Source: an uncultured Clostridia bacterium (GTDB taxonomy: Bacteria; Bacillota; Clostridia; Oscillospirales; CAG-272). From it: a stretch of DNA of 10,579 bases. The stretch covers positions 1-10,579 of the forward strand of contig CAJGCM010000073.1 in assembly GCA_904501765.1 (NCBI GenBank), written 5' to 3'. Below are positions 1 to 7,163 of this stretch, piece by piece. The number at the start of each line of letters is the position of its first letter. The first letter of the stretch is position 1. The notes beneath the pieces are model-generated. The model worked only from the letters and a program-made list of their open reading frames with translations. It was not told the origin of the DNA and did not search any database. Position numbers and translations under genes: made by a program.

Positions 1-2089
1 CAAAAGCATAATCGGCAATCAGTCTGCAACTTGCATCTATCTCAGCCCTTGGATTTTCAATTCCCAAGTCAGGTCCTATGGCGGCATAGAAATCGTTGCC
101 CTCGCAGCCAAGGTATAAAATCTCGCCCTTCCTGTTGTATATAAGACCTTCGTTCATACTGAAGGCATTTTTTTCTATTTTTTCAATACTCTCGTGGAGT
201 ATAAGCTCTTCGACGAAATTAACGCCTGAGAACGAGTAAGCCTTTAGCTCCTTTATGTGAGAGGGAACGGTTACCGTTTTAGCCCTTTCGGAGTTTATGT
301 ATATATTGTCGCAAAGAGTGGCAGGGTTGGCAAACTCATCGGAGAAGTTTATCTCTAACCAGTCGCCGAAGTCACCCATAAAGTTGACTCTTTCAATATA
401 GTCGAGATTATTAAATGCGTTGTATTTTATCTCTCTGATGCTACCCGGTAAATTCAGCACGCTACCGCGGTAATCCCAGTAAGCTTCTCCGATAACGGTT
501 TTAAGCTTTGCATCCTTGTGCCAATAAATTGGGCAGGTGACGTTGCTGAACGCCCTTTTTCCCAAGCTCTCAACACCGCAGCCAACCGTAATGGAATTGA
601 CGGAGCGAAGACCCGTAAGAGCGTAGTCCTTAATTGCTCTAACGTCATTCGGAATAACCAAATCGACAAGCTCCTCATCACCTACGTAAATTTTTTCCGC
701 AGAGAATAGGGGATTAGCGCCGTGCGAGACGAATTCTATGTCGAACCAGGAGGATAAATCCTTTATAACCAAGGTAAAGTATCCCCAGTTGTCGGGGGAG
801 TGATAATTATCACCCATCTTTTTTATTCCCGAGCCTACGGTCAGCTTTTTCAGCTGGAAGAGGTCAATGGCGCCGTCGCCAACCACCTCTACGCTGTCGG
901 GGATTACAAGCTCCTCGCAGTAATAGTTATCAAAGGCGTTGTCCCCTAATACCTTTACCGAAGGCTCCTCGCCCCAATGAATTTTTGCGCTGCTGTACTG
1001 GAAGGCGTAGCTGCCGATTTCGGTAACGGAGTCCGACATTACGATGTCCTCAGGATTATAGTCGTACATCGTATAGATTTCAAAAGCCCTGTCGTAAATA
1101 GCGTAAGGATGACCATTGTAGCTTTCGGGCAAAACCAGCTCTCGGTCGGTAACGTAGGGGTTTTTGTTTAAAAGATAGTATTTGTCACCGTCCTCGAAAA
1201 AGGCAAAGCCCTCGTAATCAAAATTAATCTTGCTCTCACCGTCTGCTCTGCTGTATTCGTGCCTTACCGAAAGCTCAAGTCCCGTCGGAGCTTGCTCATT
1301 GCCATAATCAATTTTTACCTGAGAATTGTTTTCAACCTCAAGAACCCTTCCGTTACACTCAAAAAGGCGGTCAATGCTCGTAACCTTCTCGCCCAAAGTA
1401 ACCTTGGTTAAATTGTAGCAACGCAGGAATGGGGATTCGCTAACCTCAGGGAAAGTTTCTATTGAGAAGGAGCGAAGATTAAAGCATTCCCAGAAAGCGC
1501 ATCTTCCGACCTCAGTCAAGCGCTCTCCCAAGGTAACCTCAATCAAGCCACCGCTGGCGCAAAAGGCATTTTCGCCTATCACCTCAAGCTTTTCTCCTCT
1601 CAGCACAAATGGGGCTACGTTATACATATAGGAAAAAGCGTTATCGCCAATTACTCTCAGGTTTTTGCTGAGGGTAAGCTTTCTTACGTTGCTATTTCCG
1701 TCAAAAGCAAAATCTCCGATTTCGGTAACGCTGTCTTCTATTACAATTTCGGTAAGATTCATGCCGCTGATGGCTCTGTCGCCGATTTTTTCAACGTTGT
1801 TTCCAATCGTAATTTTTTCCAGATTATGGGCGCCGAGATTAATGTTATCACCGTCGCCTACCACCTTGATAGGCATACCTTGGAATTCAGAGGGAACAGT
1901 AAATTCCGAGGACGTAAAGTTTTCGCCAAGCGATTTTAAAATCCAATAGCTACCGTCTTCGCTGAGCCTGTAAACAATCCCCGTTTCGGGGTCTGTAACT
2001 GTTGCCGTATCCTCCTCAAAGCAGGAGCTTAAAGCGGTACAGGTCAATATAAGAATGATGCATAAAATAATCGGTAAAATTCTTTTCAT
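1..2089 (-). CDS. BspA-like leucine-rich-repeat lipoprotein, C-terminal end missing
   Basis: An open frame of 696 complete codons runs off the window start, so the C-terminus is missing. The N-terminus is a lipoprotein signal: MKR, a hydrophobic stretch (residues 4-19) and a lipobox LSSC with the lipidated cysteine at residue 23. From about residue 75 on, the protein is a series of BspA/LRR_5-type repeats of the form I-x-DSV-x-x-IG-x-xAF (for example residues 118-130). Two sections carry the insert pattern seen in such proteins, W-x-x-I-x-F, then ANP, then an IY strand. The family is secreted or surface-anchored and often mediates adhesion or protein binding; ligand unknown. The start is set by GGGAG a few bases upstream and by the signal peptide beginning at once. 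It is monocistronic in view, with its own promoter at 2216-2244. Confidence 0.9.
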   Translation of the reverse strand, partial: MKRILPIILCIILILTCTALSSCFEEDTATVTDPETGIVYRLSEDGSYWILKSLGENFTSSEFTVPSEFQGMPIKVVGDGDNINLGAHNLEKITIGNNVEKIGDRAISGMNLTEIVIEDSVTEIGDFAFDGNSNVRKLTLSKNLRVIGDNAFSYMYNVAPFVLRGEKLEVIGENAFCASGGLIEVTLGERLTEVGRCAFWECFNLRSFSIETFPEVSESPFLRCYNLTKVTLGEKVTSIDRLFECNGRVLEVENNSQVKIDYGNEQAPTGLELSVRHEYSRADGESKINFDYEGFAFFEDGDKYYLLNKNPYVTDRELVLPESYNGHPYAIYDRAFEIYTMYDYNPEDIVMSDSVTEIGSYAFQYSSAKIHWGEEPSVKVLGDNAFDNYYCEELVIPDSVEVVGDGAIDLFQLKKLTVGSGIKKMGDNYHSPDNWGYFTLVIKDLSSWFDIEFVSHGANPLFSAEKIYVGDEELVDLVIPNDVRAIKDYALTGLRSVNSITVGCGVESLGKRAFSNVTCPIYWHKDAKLKTVIGEAYWDYRGSVLNLPGSIREIKYNAFNNLDYIERVNFMGDFGDWLEINFSDEFANPATLCDNIYINSERAKTVTVPSHIKELKAYSFSGVNFVEELILHESIEKIEKNAFSMNEGLIYNRKGEILYLGCEGNDFYAAIGPDLGIENPRAEIDASCRLIADYAF

Positions 2090-2183
2090 GTTCTACTCCC
2101 AAAAAGATATATTTAAAAGGGTCAGCGGTGTTATTCTTTAGCAGATTTGCCGTTAAGCGCTTTTTTGCCCGAATTGCCGAGAG

Positions 2184-2211
2184 AAAGAAGCTATTATCAT
2201 TTAGCTTCTTT
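2184..2211 (-). promoter_or_regulatory. Perfect 10-bp hairpin at the 5' end of the lipoprotein leader
   Basis: AAAGAAGCTA (2184-2193) is the exact reverse complement of TAGCTTCTTT (2202-2211), with an 8-base spacer. The predicted transcription start lies within its promoter-proximal arm. It could be a 5' mRNA-stabilising hairpin or a repressor operator overlapping +1. It is not a terminator, since no T-run follows on either strand. Confidence 0.55.
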
Positions 2212-2215
2212 ACTC

Positions 2216-2244
2216 ATTGTATCACAAACAAAAATCTTTGTCAA
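2216..2244 (-). promoter_or_regulatory. SigA-type promoter of the LRR lipoprotein gene
   Basis: Read on the minus strand, TTGACA (2244-2239) is followed after exactly 17 bases by TACAAT (2221-2216), preceded by TG one base upstream, an extended -10. The -35 is perfect and the -10 has one mismatch. The expected start is near 2209, leaving a leader of about 120 nt before the ATG at 2089. Confidence 0.85.
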
Positions 2245-2349
2245 CGAATAAAACATCGCATATAAGCTCTGTGAGTTTTTTTATGAAAATAATAGTAAAA
2301 TTAACGAATGCAGGGCAGAGTGGCGCAAAAATGATTAAAAGTTAAAAAA

Positions 2350-2362
2350 CGAAAACTTTTCG
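2350..2362. promoter_or_regulatory. Possible operator palindrome upstream of the glycosidase promoter
   Basis: CGAAAACTTTTCG is a perfect 6-1-6 palindrome ending 11 bases upstream of the predicted -35 box. Position and symmetry suit a regulator site, but the sequence is A/T-rich and a chance palindrome of this size is possible. Confidence 0.3.
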
Positions 2363-2373
2363 AAAAAAATATA

Positions 2374-2402
2374 TAGACTTAAAAAAACTATAATGTTATA
2401 AT
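2374..2402 (+). promoter_or_regulatory. Predicted promoter of the GH39-like gene
   Basis: TAGACT (2374-2379) lies 17 bases before a perfect TATAAT (2397-2402). A second TATAAT at 2389-2394 gives an alternative register. The expected start is near 2409, followed by AAGGAG at 2435-2440 and the ATG at 2447. Confidence 0.6.
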
Positions 2403-2446
2403 GCTAATGTAGCAAAGTATAAATTTTCTCATATAAGGAGATAAAA

Positions 2447-3754
2447 ATGAAGGTAACCGTTAATTTTGACAAGGCAATAGGAAAAATCAAGCCTATGCAC
2501 GGAGTTGGTCAGCCGCCATTTGTAGGCAGCAACTTTTCTCTTTTCCACTATCTTACCGAGGCGGGAATACCATTTTCGCGCCTTCATGACGTAGGCGGAG
2601 TATACGGTGGCGGCAGATGGGTAGACGTTCCTAATATTTTTAGAGATTTTAACAGAGATCCCGAGGACGAGGATGCATACGATTTCACCTTCACCGACCT
2701 TCTTATTACCGCTCTTATGAAATGCGGCGCAGAGCCCTTCTTCCGCCTTGGCGTAACTATTGAAAACGATTGCCGAATTAAAGCATACAGAATTTATCCT
2801 CCGGCGGATAATATGAAATGGGCAAGAATTTGCGAGCATATAATTCGCCATTATACCGAGGGATGGGCAAAGGGTTTTTATTATAATATTCGTTATTGGG
2901 AAATCTGGAACGAGCCTGATAACCACTGCGACATAAATAAGAACCAGATGTGGCGCGGCACAAAGGAGCAGTTCTTCGAGCTTTACGGTGTTGCCTCAAA
3001 GCACCTAAAATCCTGCTTCCCCCATCTTAAAATTGGCGGCTACGCATCCTGCGGCTTCTATTCGGTATCCGATTCTGAGATGTCAAAGGCGCTTTCCATA
3101 TCGAACACTACCAGTTATGTTGAGCATTTCACAAACTTCTTTAACGATTTTCTAAAATACGTAAAAGAAAACGACTGTCCTCTGGACTTCTTCTCCTGGC
3201 ATACATATGATAACGTAAAGGCAAATATAACCTATGCAAAATATGCAAGGCGCCGCCTTGACGAGGAGGGATTCACCCAGACTGAAACCTCTCTTAACGA
3301 GTGGAATATGGAAATTCAGCTCAGAGGAACGGCGAAGCATGCCGCAATGATTTGCGCCAATATCCTTTCTATGCAGAATCTGCCTGTGGATACTGCAATG
3401 TTTTACGATGCAAGACTTGGGGTCAGCCAATACGGCAGTATGTTTAACCCCTTAACCAAGGAGCCGTTCCTCGCTTACTACGGCTTCAAAGCCTTCAACG
3501 AGCTTTATAAGCTTGGCTCTCAGGTGGAGCTTACTCTTGACTCCGAGGACCTATATGCGGTTGCCGCAAGGTGCGAAAATGAGGGCTGTATAGTAATAGC
3601 AAACCCCACAGACGATGACGTTGCCTTGGAGTTTTCCGATGTCCTTAACGTGGTCGAATGTTACATCACCGAGGAGGGTAGATGTGAGGAGAAAATCACC
3701 CCCGCCACGGCAATTCCCAAAAACAGCTTTATAACCTTTAAGGTAAAGCTTTAA
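2447..3754 (+). CDS. GH39-like intracellular glycoside hydrolase (beta-xylosidase-type, clan GH-A)
   Basis: This 435-residue protein has no signal peptide, so it should act in the cytoplasm. Clan GH-A landmarks are in order: SRLHD at 44-48, the acid/base motif WEIWNEPD at 151-158 (E156), SWHTYD at 250-255, and a candidate nucleophile E285 in LNEWN at 283-287. These fit family 39, whose members are retaining beta-xylosidases or iduronidases. The residue before the nucleophile is Asn where GH39 usually has Thr, so substrate specificity is open. The C-terminus (about 360-435) looks like a beta-sandwich closing domain. AAGGAG, six bases before the ATG, fixes the start. It is transcribed convergently with the dehydrogenase/epimerase operon and ends at a strong terminator. 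Likely role (inference): releasing sugar from an imported glycoside for that operon. Confidence 0.85.
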   Translation: MKVTVNFDKAIGKIKPMHGVGQPPFVGSNFSLFHYLTEAGIPFSRLHDVGGVYGGGRWVDVPNIFRDFNRDPEDEDAYDFTFTDLLITALMKCGAEPFFRLGVTIENDCRIKAYRIYPPADNMKWARICEHIIRHYTEGWAKGFYYNIRYWEIWNEPDNHCDINKNQMWRGTKEQFFELYGVASKHLKSCFPHLKIGGYASCGFYSVSDSEMSKALSISNTTSYVEHFTNFFNDFLKYVKENDCPLDFFSWHTYDNVKANITYAKYARRRLDEEGFTQTETSLNEWNMEIQLRGTAKHAAMICANILSMQNLPVDTAMFYDARLGVSQYGSMFNPLTKEPFLAYYGFKAFNELYKLGSQVELTLDSEDLYAVAARCENEGCIVIANPTDDDVALEFSDVLNVVECYITEEGRCEEKITPATAIPKNSFITFKVKL

Positions 3755-3766
3755 TACTTGAGCCTT
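3719..3766 (+). repeat. 3' end of the GH39-like gene, repeated in diverged form at 7009-7053
   Basis: The last codons (KNSFITFKVKL, stop) and the next 12 bases match the segment at 7009-7053 (KNFMTFKVKL, stop). With one codon gap, 37 of 45 bases agree by eye. Nearly all coding differences are in third positions and the match continues past the stop codon. Confidence 0.6.
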
Positions 3767-3847
3767 GGCTGAAAGATTAACCTAAACGCCGAAATAAGCA
3801 GAAATTCGCAGAATTGTAATCTTAAAAACTTAAATACGCATAATTTT

Positions 3848-3887
3848 AGAGCGGAGATACCTGTTTTTTAGTATCTCCGCTCTTTTT
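3848..3887 (+). terminator. Intrinsic terminator of the GH39-like gene
   Basis: A 13-bp perfect stem, AGAGCGGAGATAC (3848-3860) with GTATCTCCGCTCT (3871-3883), encloses a 10-base loop and is followed by TTTT. The T-run is only on the plus-strand side, so it chiefly serves the glycosidase gene. A small TTCGGC-tat-GCCGAA hairpin follows at 3890-3904. I see no clear terminator for the converging operon. Confidence 0.9.
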
Positions 3888-3958
3888 CGTTCGGCTATGC
3901 CGAAATATGGCGTTCCTTTTTGGCGCCTTCAAATTAATTCAGAGGTGAATATAGCTAT

Positions 3959-4930
3959 TTAAGCCTTTTCAATTTCCCGAAGCACGAATTCCAAGGATTT
4001 AGCCGCATCGGCAAGGGTTGCCATCTGTGGCTTGCTTCCCGATTTTGCGGCATCTGTGAAATAGAGCAGCTCGTTGTAATATCCGCCTAAATCGTCAATA
4101 TTGCCGCCCTTGTATCCTCCGGAAAGCTCCTTTTTCTCAAGTCTTATTTCAGTGGCTCCCTCGGGTGTGTAGCACATAAATTTGCCCCCCGCATTTTCGA
4201 CAGTCGCCTTTTCAAAAACAACTCTGAAGGTGGCTTCAAAGGGATGGCTTTCAGGCAAATCCCAGGTCCCCTCAACGCTAACGGCAAAGTCTTTATATTT
4301 CATGACTGTGCATATATATGAATTCGCCTCGCCAATAGTGTTTTTTACGGAATGGAAGGTATCAGGCTCGCCGAAGAGGGATAGTACGTAGTCCGTGTCG
4401 TGAATGTGTAAATCCTGCGCCGCTCCTCCCGAAAGAGATACGTCGCGCAGCCAGTTGTTCCAACCCCAGGTAGGTACAGGGCTTATTCTGCGGAAGTTTG
4501 CATTGACAACCCTTCCGTAAACGCCGCTCTCAATAATTTTTCTAAGCTCCACGTATTCGTCCCAGAATCTTATAACCTGACCGACCTGAACGTTGCAGCC
4601 CGTTTCTTTCGCCGCCTCAAGCATCATATCTGCTTCACGACATGTGAGAGCGACAGGCTTCTCAACGAAAACGTATCCTACCTTCTTCATAGCCGAAACC
4701 GCATATTCAGCGTGTAAATATGTAGGTAAGCATATATCAATAACGTCAACGTCAGCCTTTTCAATAAGCTCCATGCCATCTTCGAAAATTTCCGCTCCGT
4801 CAGCAAGAGCCTCTGCCTTCTCTTTTCTCAAATCTGCGACTGCCGCAAGCTTTACGCCCTCAATGCTTTTATAGCAATTGGCGTGCATCGTACCCATAAA
4901 GCCACAGCCAATAAGTCCAACCTTTATCAT
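3959..4930 (-). CDS. Gfo/Idh/MocA-family NAD(P)-dependent sugar/polyol dehydrogenase
   Basis: This 323-residue protein has the usual family length. It begins with a Rossmann fold: VGLIGCGFMG at residues 4-13 gives the glycine-rich dinucleotide motif, and D33 at the end of strand 2 suggests NAD preference. EKP follows at 90-92, the conserved lysine motif. The C-terminal domain carries GGAAQDLHIHD at 168-178, with D173 and H177 in the positions of the family's catalytic Asp/His. Family members oxidise or reduce cyclic polyols and sugars such as myo-inositol or 3-keto-sugars; the substrate cannot be read from sequence. The start lies one base after the stop of the upstream epimerase gene, with AAGGAG inside that gene's end, so the two are almost certainly co-transcribed and coupled. 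Confidence 0.92.
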   Translation of the reverse strand: MIKVGLIGCGFMGTMHANCYKSIEGVKLAAVADLRKEKAEALADGAEIFEDGMELIEKADVDVIDICLPTYLHAEYAVSAMKKVGYVFVEKPVALTCREADMMLEAAKETGCNVQVGQVIRFWDEYVELRKIIESGVYGRVVNANFRRISPVPTWGWNNWLRDVSLSGGAAQDLHIHDTDYVLSLFGEPDTFHSVKNTIGEANSYICTVMKYKDFAVSVEGTWDLPESHPFEATFRVVFEKATVENAGGKFMCYTPEGATEIRLEKKELSGGYKGGNIDDLGGYYNELLYFTDAAKSGSKPQMATLADAAKSLEFVLREIEKA

Positions 4931-4931
4931 T

Positions 4932-5771
4932 TTATTTTCTCCTTAAAATTTTATCCATAGCACCCGAGGTGTTGTAAATAATTGTTTCGGGATAGTGTTT
5001 GTATCCGGGTATCATTTCAGCGGAAACCCAGTCGTCATACCCCACCTCTGCGAGAGCATTCATAACTTCGGGATAATTCACGTCGCCTGCAAGCAAATCC
5101 ACGAAGCCGTGAAGCCCCCCTGCCTGTATACGGTAATCCTTGAAATGCACCTTCTTAATACGCTTTCCTAAAATTCTGACCCAGTCCTCCGGGTAGGAAC
5201 AATACATTGTGTTTCCAACGTCTAAATAGCTTCCGACGTATTCGCTGCCTATTTTGTCTATGAAATCACGCATTTCCATAGGGGAGAGGAGAAATTTATT
5301 CCATACGTTTTCAAGCCCTATATTTACCTTCAGTTCCTCGGCGTAGCCCTTCAGCTCACTGATGCCCTCAAGCGCTCTTTCATACACGGTGTCGTAGGCT
5401 ACCTTTTTTTCAGGGAAGGAAAACTCTACGTTTACAGCACCCGGGATAACCAGCGCCGTATCAGCTCCTAAAATTTTTGCAGTATATAACTGACGCCTTA
5501 TCATATCCTTTGCTTTTTCTCTCATTGATTTGTCGTCGTCGCTCAGCCTGTAATCCCAGCACAGACCAGAGGACAAGCTGTATAGCGAAAGTCCTAATCC
5601 TTCTGCCTCGCGCCTGATTTTAAGCAGCTGACTCTCAGTGGCCTTTAGCGAAAGCTCCCCCTCACCGTTTAATGCAAGCTCTACGCCCTCGAAGCCCGCA
5701 TTCTTCGCTAAAACAAGATTTTCTTTAATGCTGCCCTCGGGAAATGACCAGATATTGATACCTTTTTTCAT
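4932..5771 (-). CDS. Sugar phosphate isomerase/epimerase (AP-endonuclease-2-type TIM barrel)
   Basis: This 279-residue protein resembles xylose isomerase-like TIM-barrel proteins (L-ribulose-5-P 3-epimerase, IolE/IolI, hexulose phosphate isomerase). The expected metal ligands sit in order: E154 in GLEN, D184 in LDVGN, H209 in KVHFKD and E252 in SAEM. The start is the ATG at 5771, because AAGGAG lies six bases upstream and the protein begins directly with the first beta strand (MKKGINIWSF). A longer upstream frame lacks such a site. It is the first gene of a two-gene operon with the Gfo/Idh/MocA dehydrogenase and is divergent from an AraC regulator. This pairing is known from inositol and keto-sugar catabolism and from gut C-glycoside cleavage. 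Exact reaction unknown. Confidence 0.88.
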   Translation of the reverse strand: MKKGINIWSFPEGSIKENLVLAKNAGFEGVELALNGEGELSLKATESQLLKIRREAEGLGLSLYSLSSGLCWDYRLSDDDKSMREKAKDMIRRQLYTAKILGADTALVIPGAVNVEFSFPEKKVAYDTVYERALEGISELKGYAEELKVNIGLENVWNKFLLSPMEMRDFIDKIGSEYVGSYLDVGNTMYCSYPEDWVRILGKRIKKVHFKDYRIQAGGLHGFVDLLAGDVNYPEVMNALAEVGYDDWVSAEMIPGYKHYPETIIYNTSGAMDKILRRK

Positions 5772-5900
5772 AAAAATCTCCTTGACAAGCTCTTTAGTTT
5801 TTGTTACCCTAATTGTAAGGGACACTGTTTTTAATAAACAGTCATTTTTTTGCACAATACGTTCAAATTTGTCCACAAATTTTTATTTAAGGATATAAAT
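5772..5900. promoter_or_regulatory. Divergent control region between epimerase operon and AraC gene
   Basis: These 129 bases must hold both promoters, but I find no clean -35/-10 pair on either strand. Visible structure: an inverted repeat ACTGTTT (5824-5830) / AAACAGT (5836-5842) with a 5-base spacer, and a CAAATTT direct repeat at 5864 and 5876 (12-base period) near the AraC start. Either could bind the neighbouring AraC protein. Weak promoters of this sort are typical where an AraC activator is required. Confidence 0.45.
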
Positions 5901-6782
5901 ATGAAAGCAAGGTATATAAAAACAAAGCTAAGCACCCTGATAAACGTAACTAAAATTGTTACCATTCATTACAATGAGTACGGTAAGAATTTTAATTTTG
6001 GCGGAGAGTCCCACGATTTTTGGGAAATGGTGTATGTAGATAAAGGTCGAGTTCTGGTAAAACGTGAAAATGAGGAAATGGAGCTTCAGCAGGGCGAGGT
6101 GATTTTTCATAAGCCGAATGAGTTCCACGCAATAAGAGCCGCTGATTCCGAGCCAAACTTTTTTGTAATCTCTTTCGTATGTAATTCTCCCTCTATGAGC
6201 TGCTTTGAAAAATACACGACTAAGCTTGATAAGTGGCTTCGCCCATATATTTCCGCAATAATTAAGGAAGCAGACAAAACCTTCGTTATTTCAAAAAACA
6301 ATCCCGGGATTAAGAAATTGATTAAAAGGCAAAATGCTGTAATCGGTGGAGAGCAGCTCGTAAAAATACATCTTGAGCAGCTGCTTATTCTGCTTATCCG
6401 CAATATACAAAAAATCGGGGAAATTGAATTTTTCCCCGATAAAGCGAGTATGGAAAATCATCTAACGGCAGCGGTAAAGAAATATCTTGAAGAAAACGTA
6501 GAAAAAAACTACAAAATCAAAGATATTTCAGCCCATTTCGGATACAGCAAGAGCTATTTGCAAAGGATTTTTCACGAGCAAACGGGCGCGTCTATTGCAA
6601 GCTACGGAATCGAGCTGAAAATAAAGCTGGCAAAGCAGCTTATCCGAGAGGGAAATTTGAATTTCACCGAAATTTCGGACAAGCTGTCCTTTGACAATCC
6701 ACAGTACTTTTCCCGTGTATTCAAGCGCATCGCAGGAATGACCCCAACGGAATTCAAGCTATCACTTGATTTTGTAAGCTGA
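5901..6782 (+). CDS. AraC-family transcriptional regulator (cupin + double HTH)
   Basis: This 293-residue protein has the standard AraC layout. An N-terminal cupin-like sensor (about 28-100) contains SHDFWEMVYVDKG and a second motif FHKPNEFHAI. A linker helix region follows, then a C-terminal DNA-binding domain (about 190-288) with two helix-turn-helix units: 205-224 (IKDISAHFGYSKSYLQRIF) and 255-275 (FTEISDKLSFDNPQYFSRVF). It is cytoplasmic and presumably senses a sugar. The chosen ATG at 5901 has AAGGA ten bases upstream; an in-frame ATG at 5850 is unsupported. It is divergent from the epimerase/dehydrogenase operon, its likely target, and may also act on the glycosidase promoter. Confidence 0.9.
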   Translation: MKARYIKTKLSTLINVTKIVTIHYNEYGKNFNFGGESHDFWEMVYVDKGRVLVKRENEEMELQQGEVIFHKPNEFHAIRAADSEPNFFVISFVCNSPSMSCFEKYTTKLDKWLRPYISAIIKEADKTFVISKNNPGIKKLIKRQNAVIGGEQLVKIHLEQLLILLIRNIQKIGEIEFFPDKASMENHLTAAVKKYLEENVEKNYKIKDISAHFGYSKSYLQRIFHEQTGASIASYGIELKIKLAKQLIREGNLNFTEISDKLSFDNPQYFSRVFKRIAGMTPTEFKLSLDFVS

Positions 6783-6885
6783 ACGGTGTAAAAAGCTGAC
6801 CAAATTTTGACCACGTTTTCCAATAAAAGTGCGAAAATCATCCGTAACCTTCTGTGATATATTGTGTTTACAGGAGGTGCAACCT

Positions 6886-7041
6886 ATGAAAAATATAATC
6901 AATGAATCGTGGCATGAAAACATAATTCCGAAAGAAGACAGCCGGACGATCTTGAAAGAGATGAAAGAGTTACTTGGATACATGGCGAGGCATCACGAGG
7001 ACTTGGATAAGAACTTCATGACATTTAAAGTAAAGCTATAA
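6886..7041 (+). CDS. Small 51-residue ORF, apparently truncated and fused to a glycosidase-gene tail
   Basis: A perfect AGGAGGTG (6872-6879) six bases before the ATG argues strongly for translation. A TATATT with an extended TG lies at 6858-6863, but there is no clear -35. The peptide is mostly charged and helical (KEDSR at 16-20, EMKELLGYMARHHEDL at 25-40). From memory only, this resembles a family of small proteins found near Firmicutes mobile genes that are longer. Here the last ten residues (KNFMTFKVKL) match the GH39-like protein's C-terminus, and the match continues past the stop. I read it as the 5' part of a small gene joined by recombination to the end of a lost glycosidase paralogue. 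Function unknown. Confidence 0.6.
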   Translation: MKNIINESWHENIIPKEDSRTILKEMKELLGYMARHHEDLDKNFMTFKVKL

Positions 7042-7053
7042 TACTTAAGTCTT
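7009..7053 (+). repeat. Diverged copy of the GH39-like gene's 3' end
   Basis: This is the partner of 3719-3766 in the same orientation. It contains the last codons of the small ORF plus 12 bases beyond its stop. Third-position-biased differences suggest an old paralogue that evolved under coding constraint before the rest was lost. Confidence 0.55.
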
Positions 7054-7089
7054 ACCTAAATGGTTAAGTAAAAAAATCATGAAAAACAG

Positions 7090-7123
7090 ACCCGCGAAAA
7101 GCCCGAAAGGGCGATTCGCGGGT
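7090..7123 (-). terminator. Hairpin terminator between converging genes
   Basis: A 9-bp stem ACCCGCGAA/TTCGCGGGT, a 2x2 internal loop, a further 4-bp GCCC/GGGC stem and a GAAA loop. On the minus strand it is followed by CTGTTTTT and then TTTTTTT, 40-odd bases after the stop of the lipoprotein gene, so it best serves that gene. On the plus strand there is no T-run, though it may also block transcription from the small ORF. Confidence 0.7.
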
Positions 7124-7163
7124 TCAATATTATATGGCGCGCTTTGGAAACGTTCGCATTTTG

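Larger units (their letters stand above)
2090..2446. other. Divergent intergenic region between LRR lipoprotein and glycosidase
   Basis: This 357-bp AT-rich stretch separates two divergent genes and holds both promoters. The minus-strand side provides a leader of about 120 nt for the lipoprotein gene, starting with a perfect hairpin; I recognise no riboswitch class in it. The plus-strand side holds a 13-bp palindrome and the promoter of the glycosidase gene. Positions 2245-2349 show no gene or clear signal. A 20-codon frame at 2283-2345 has no good ribosome binding site. Confidence 0.7.

Noticed and set aside
2090..2209. Riboswitch in the LRR lipoprotein leader
   Set aside because: The leader is long, but I see no conserved core of any known riboswitch and no terminator or sequestering helix near the start codon.
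2283..2345. 20-codon ORF between the divergent promoters
   Set aside because: No convincing ribosome binding site, very short, and it sits upstream of the glycosidase promoter.
2429..2926. 165-codon minus-strand ORF under the glycosidase gene
   Set aside because: A shadow of the GH39-like gene, whose catalytic motifs are in the plus frame; no ribosome binding site or domain.
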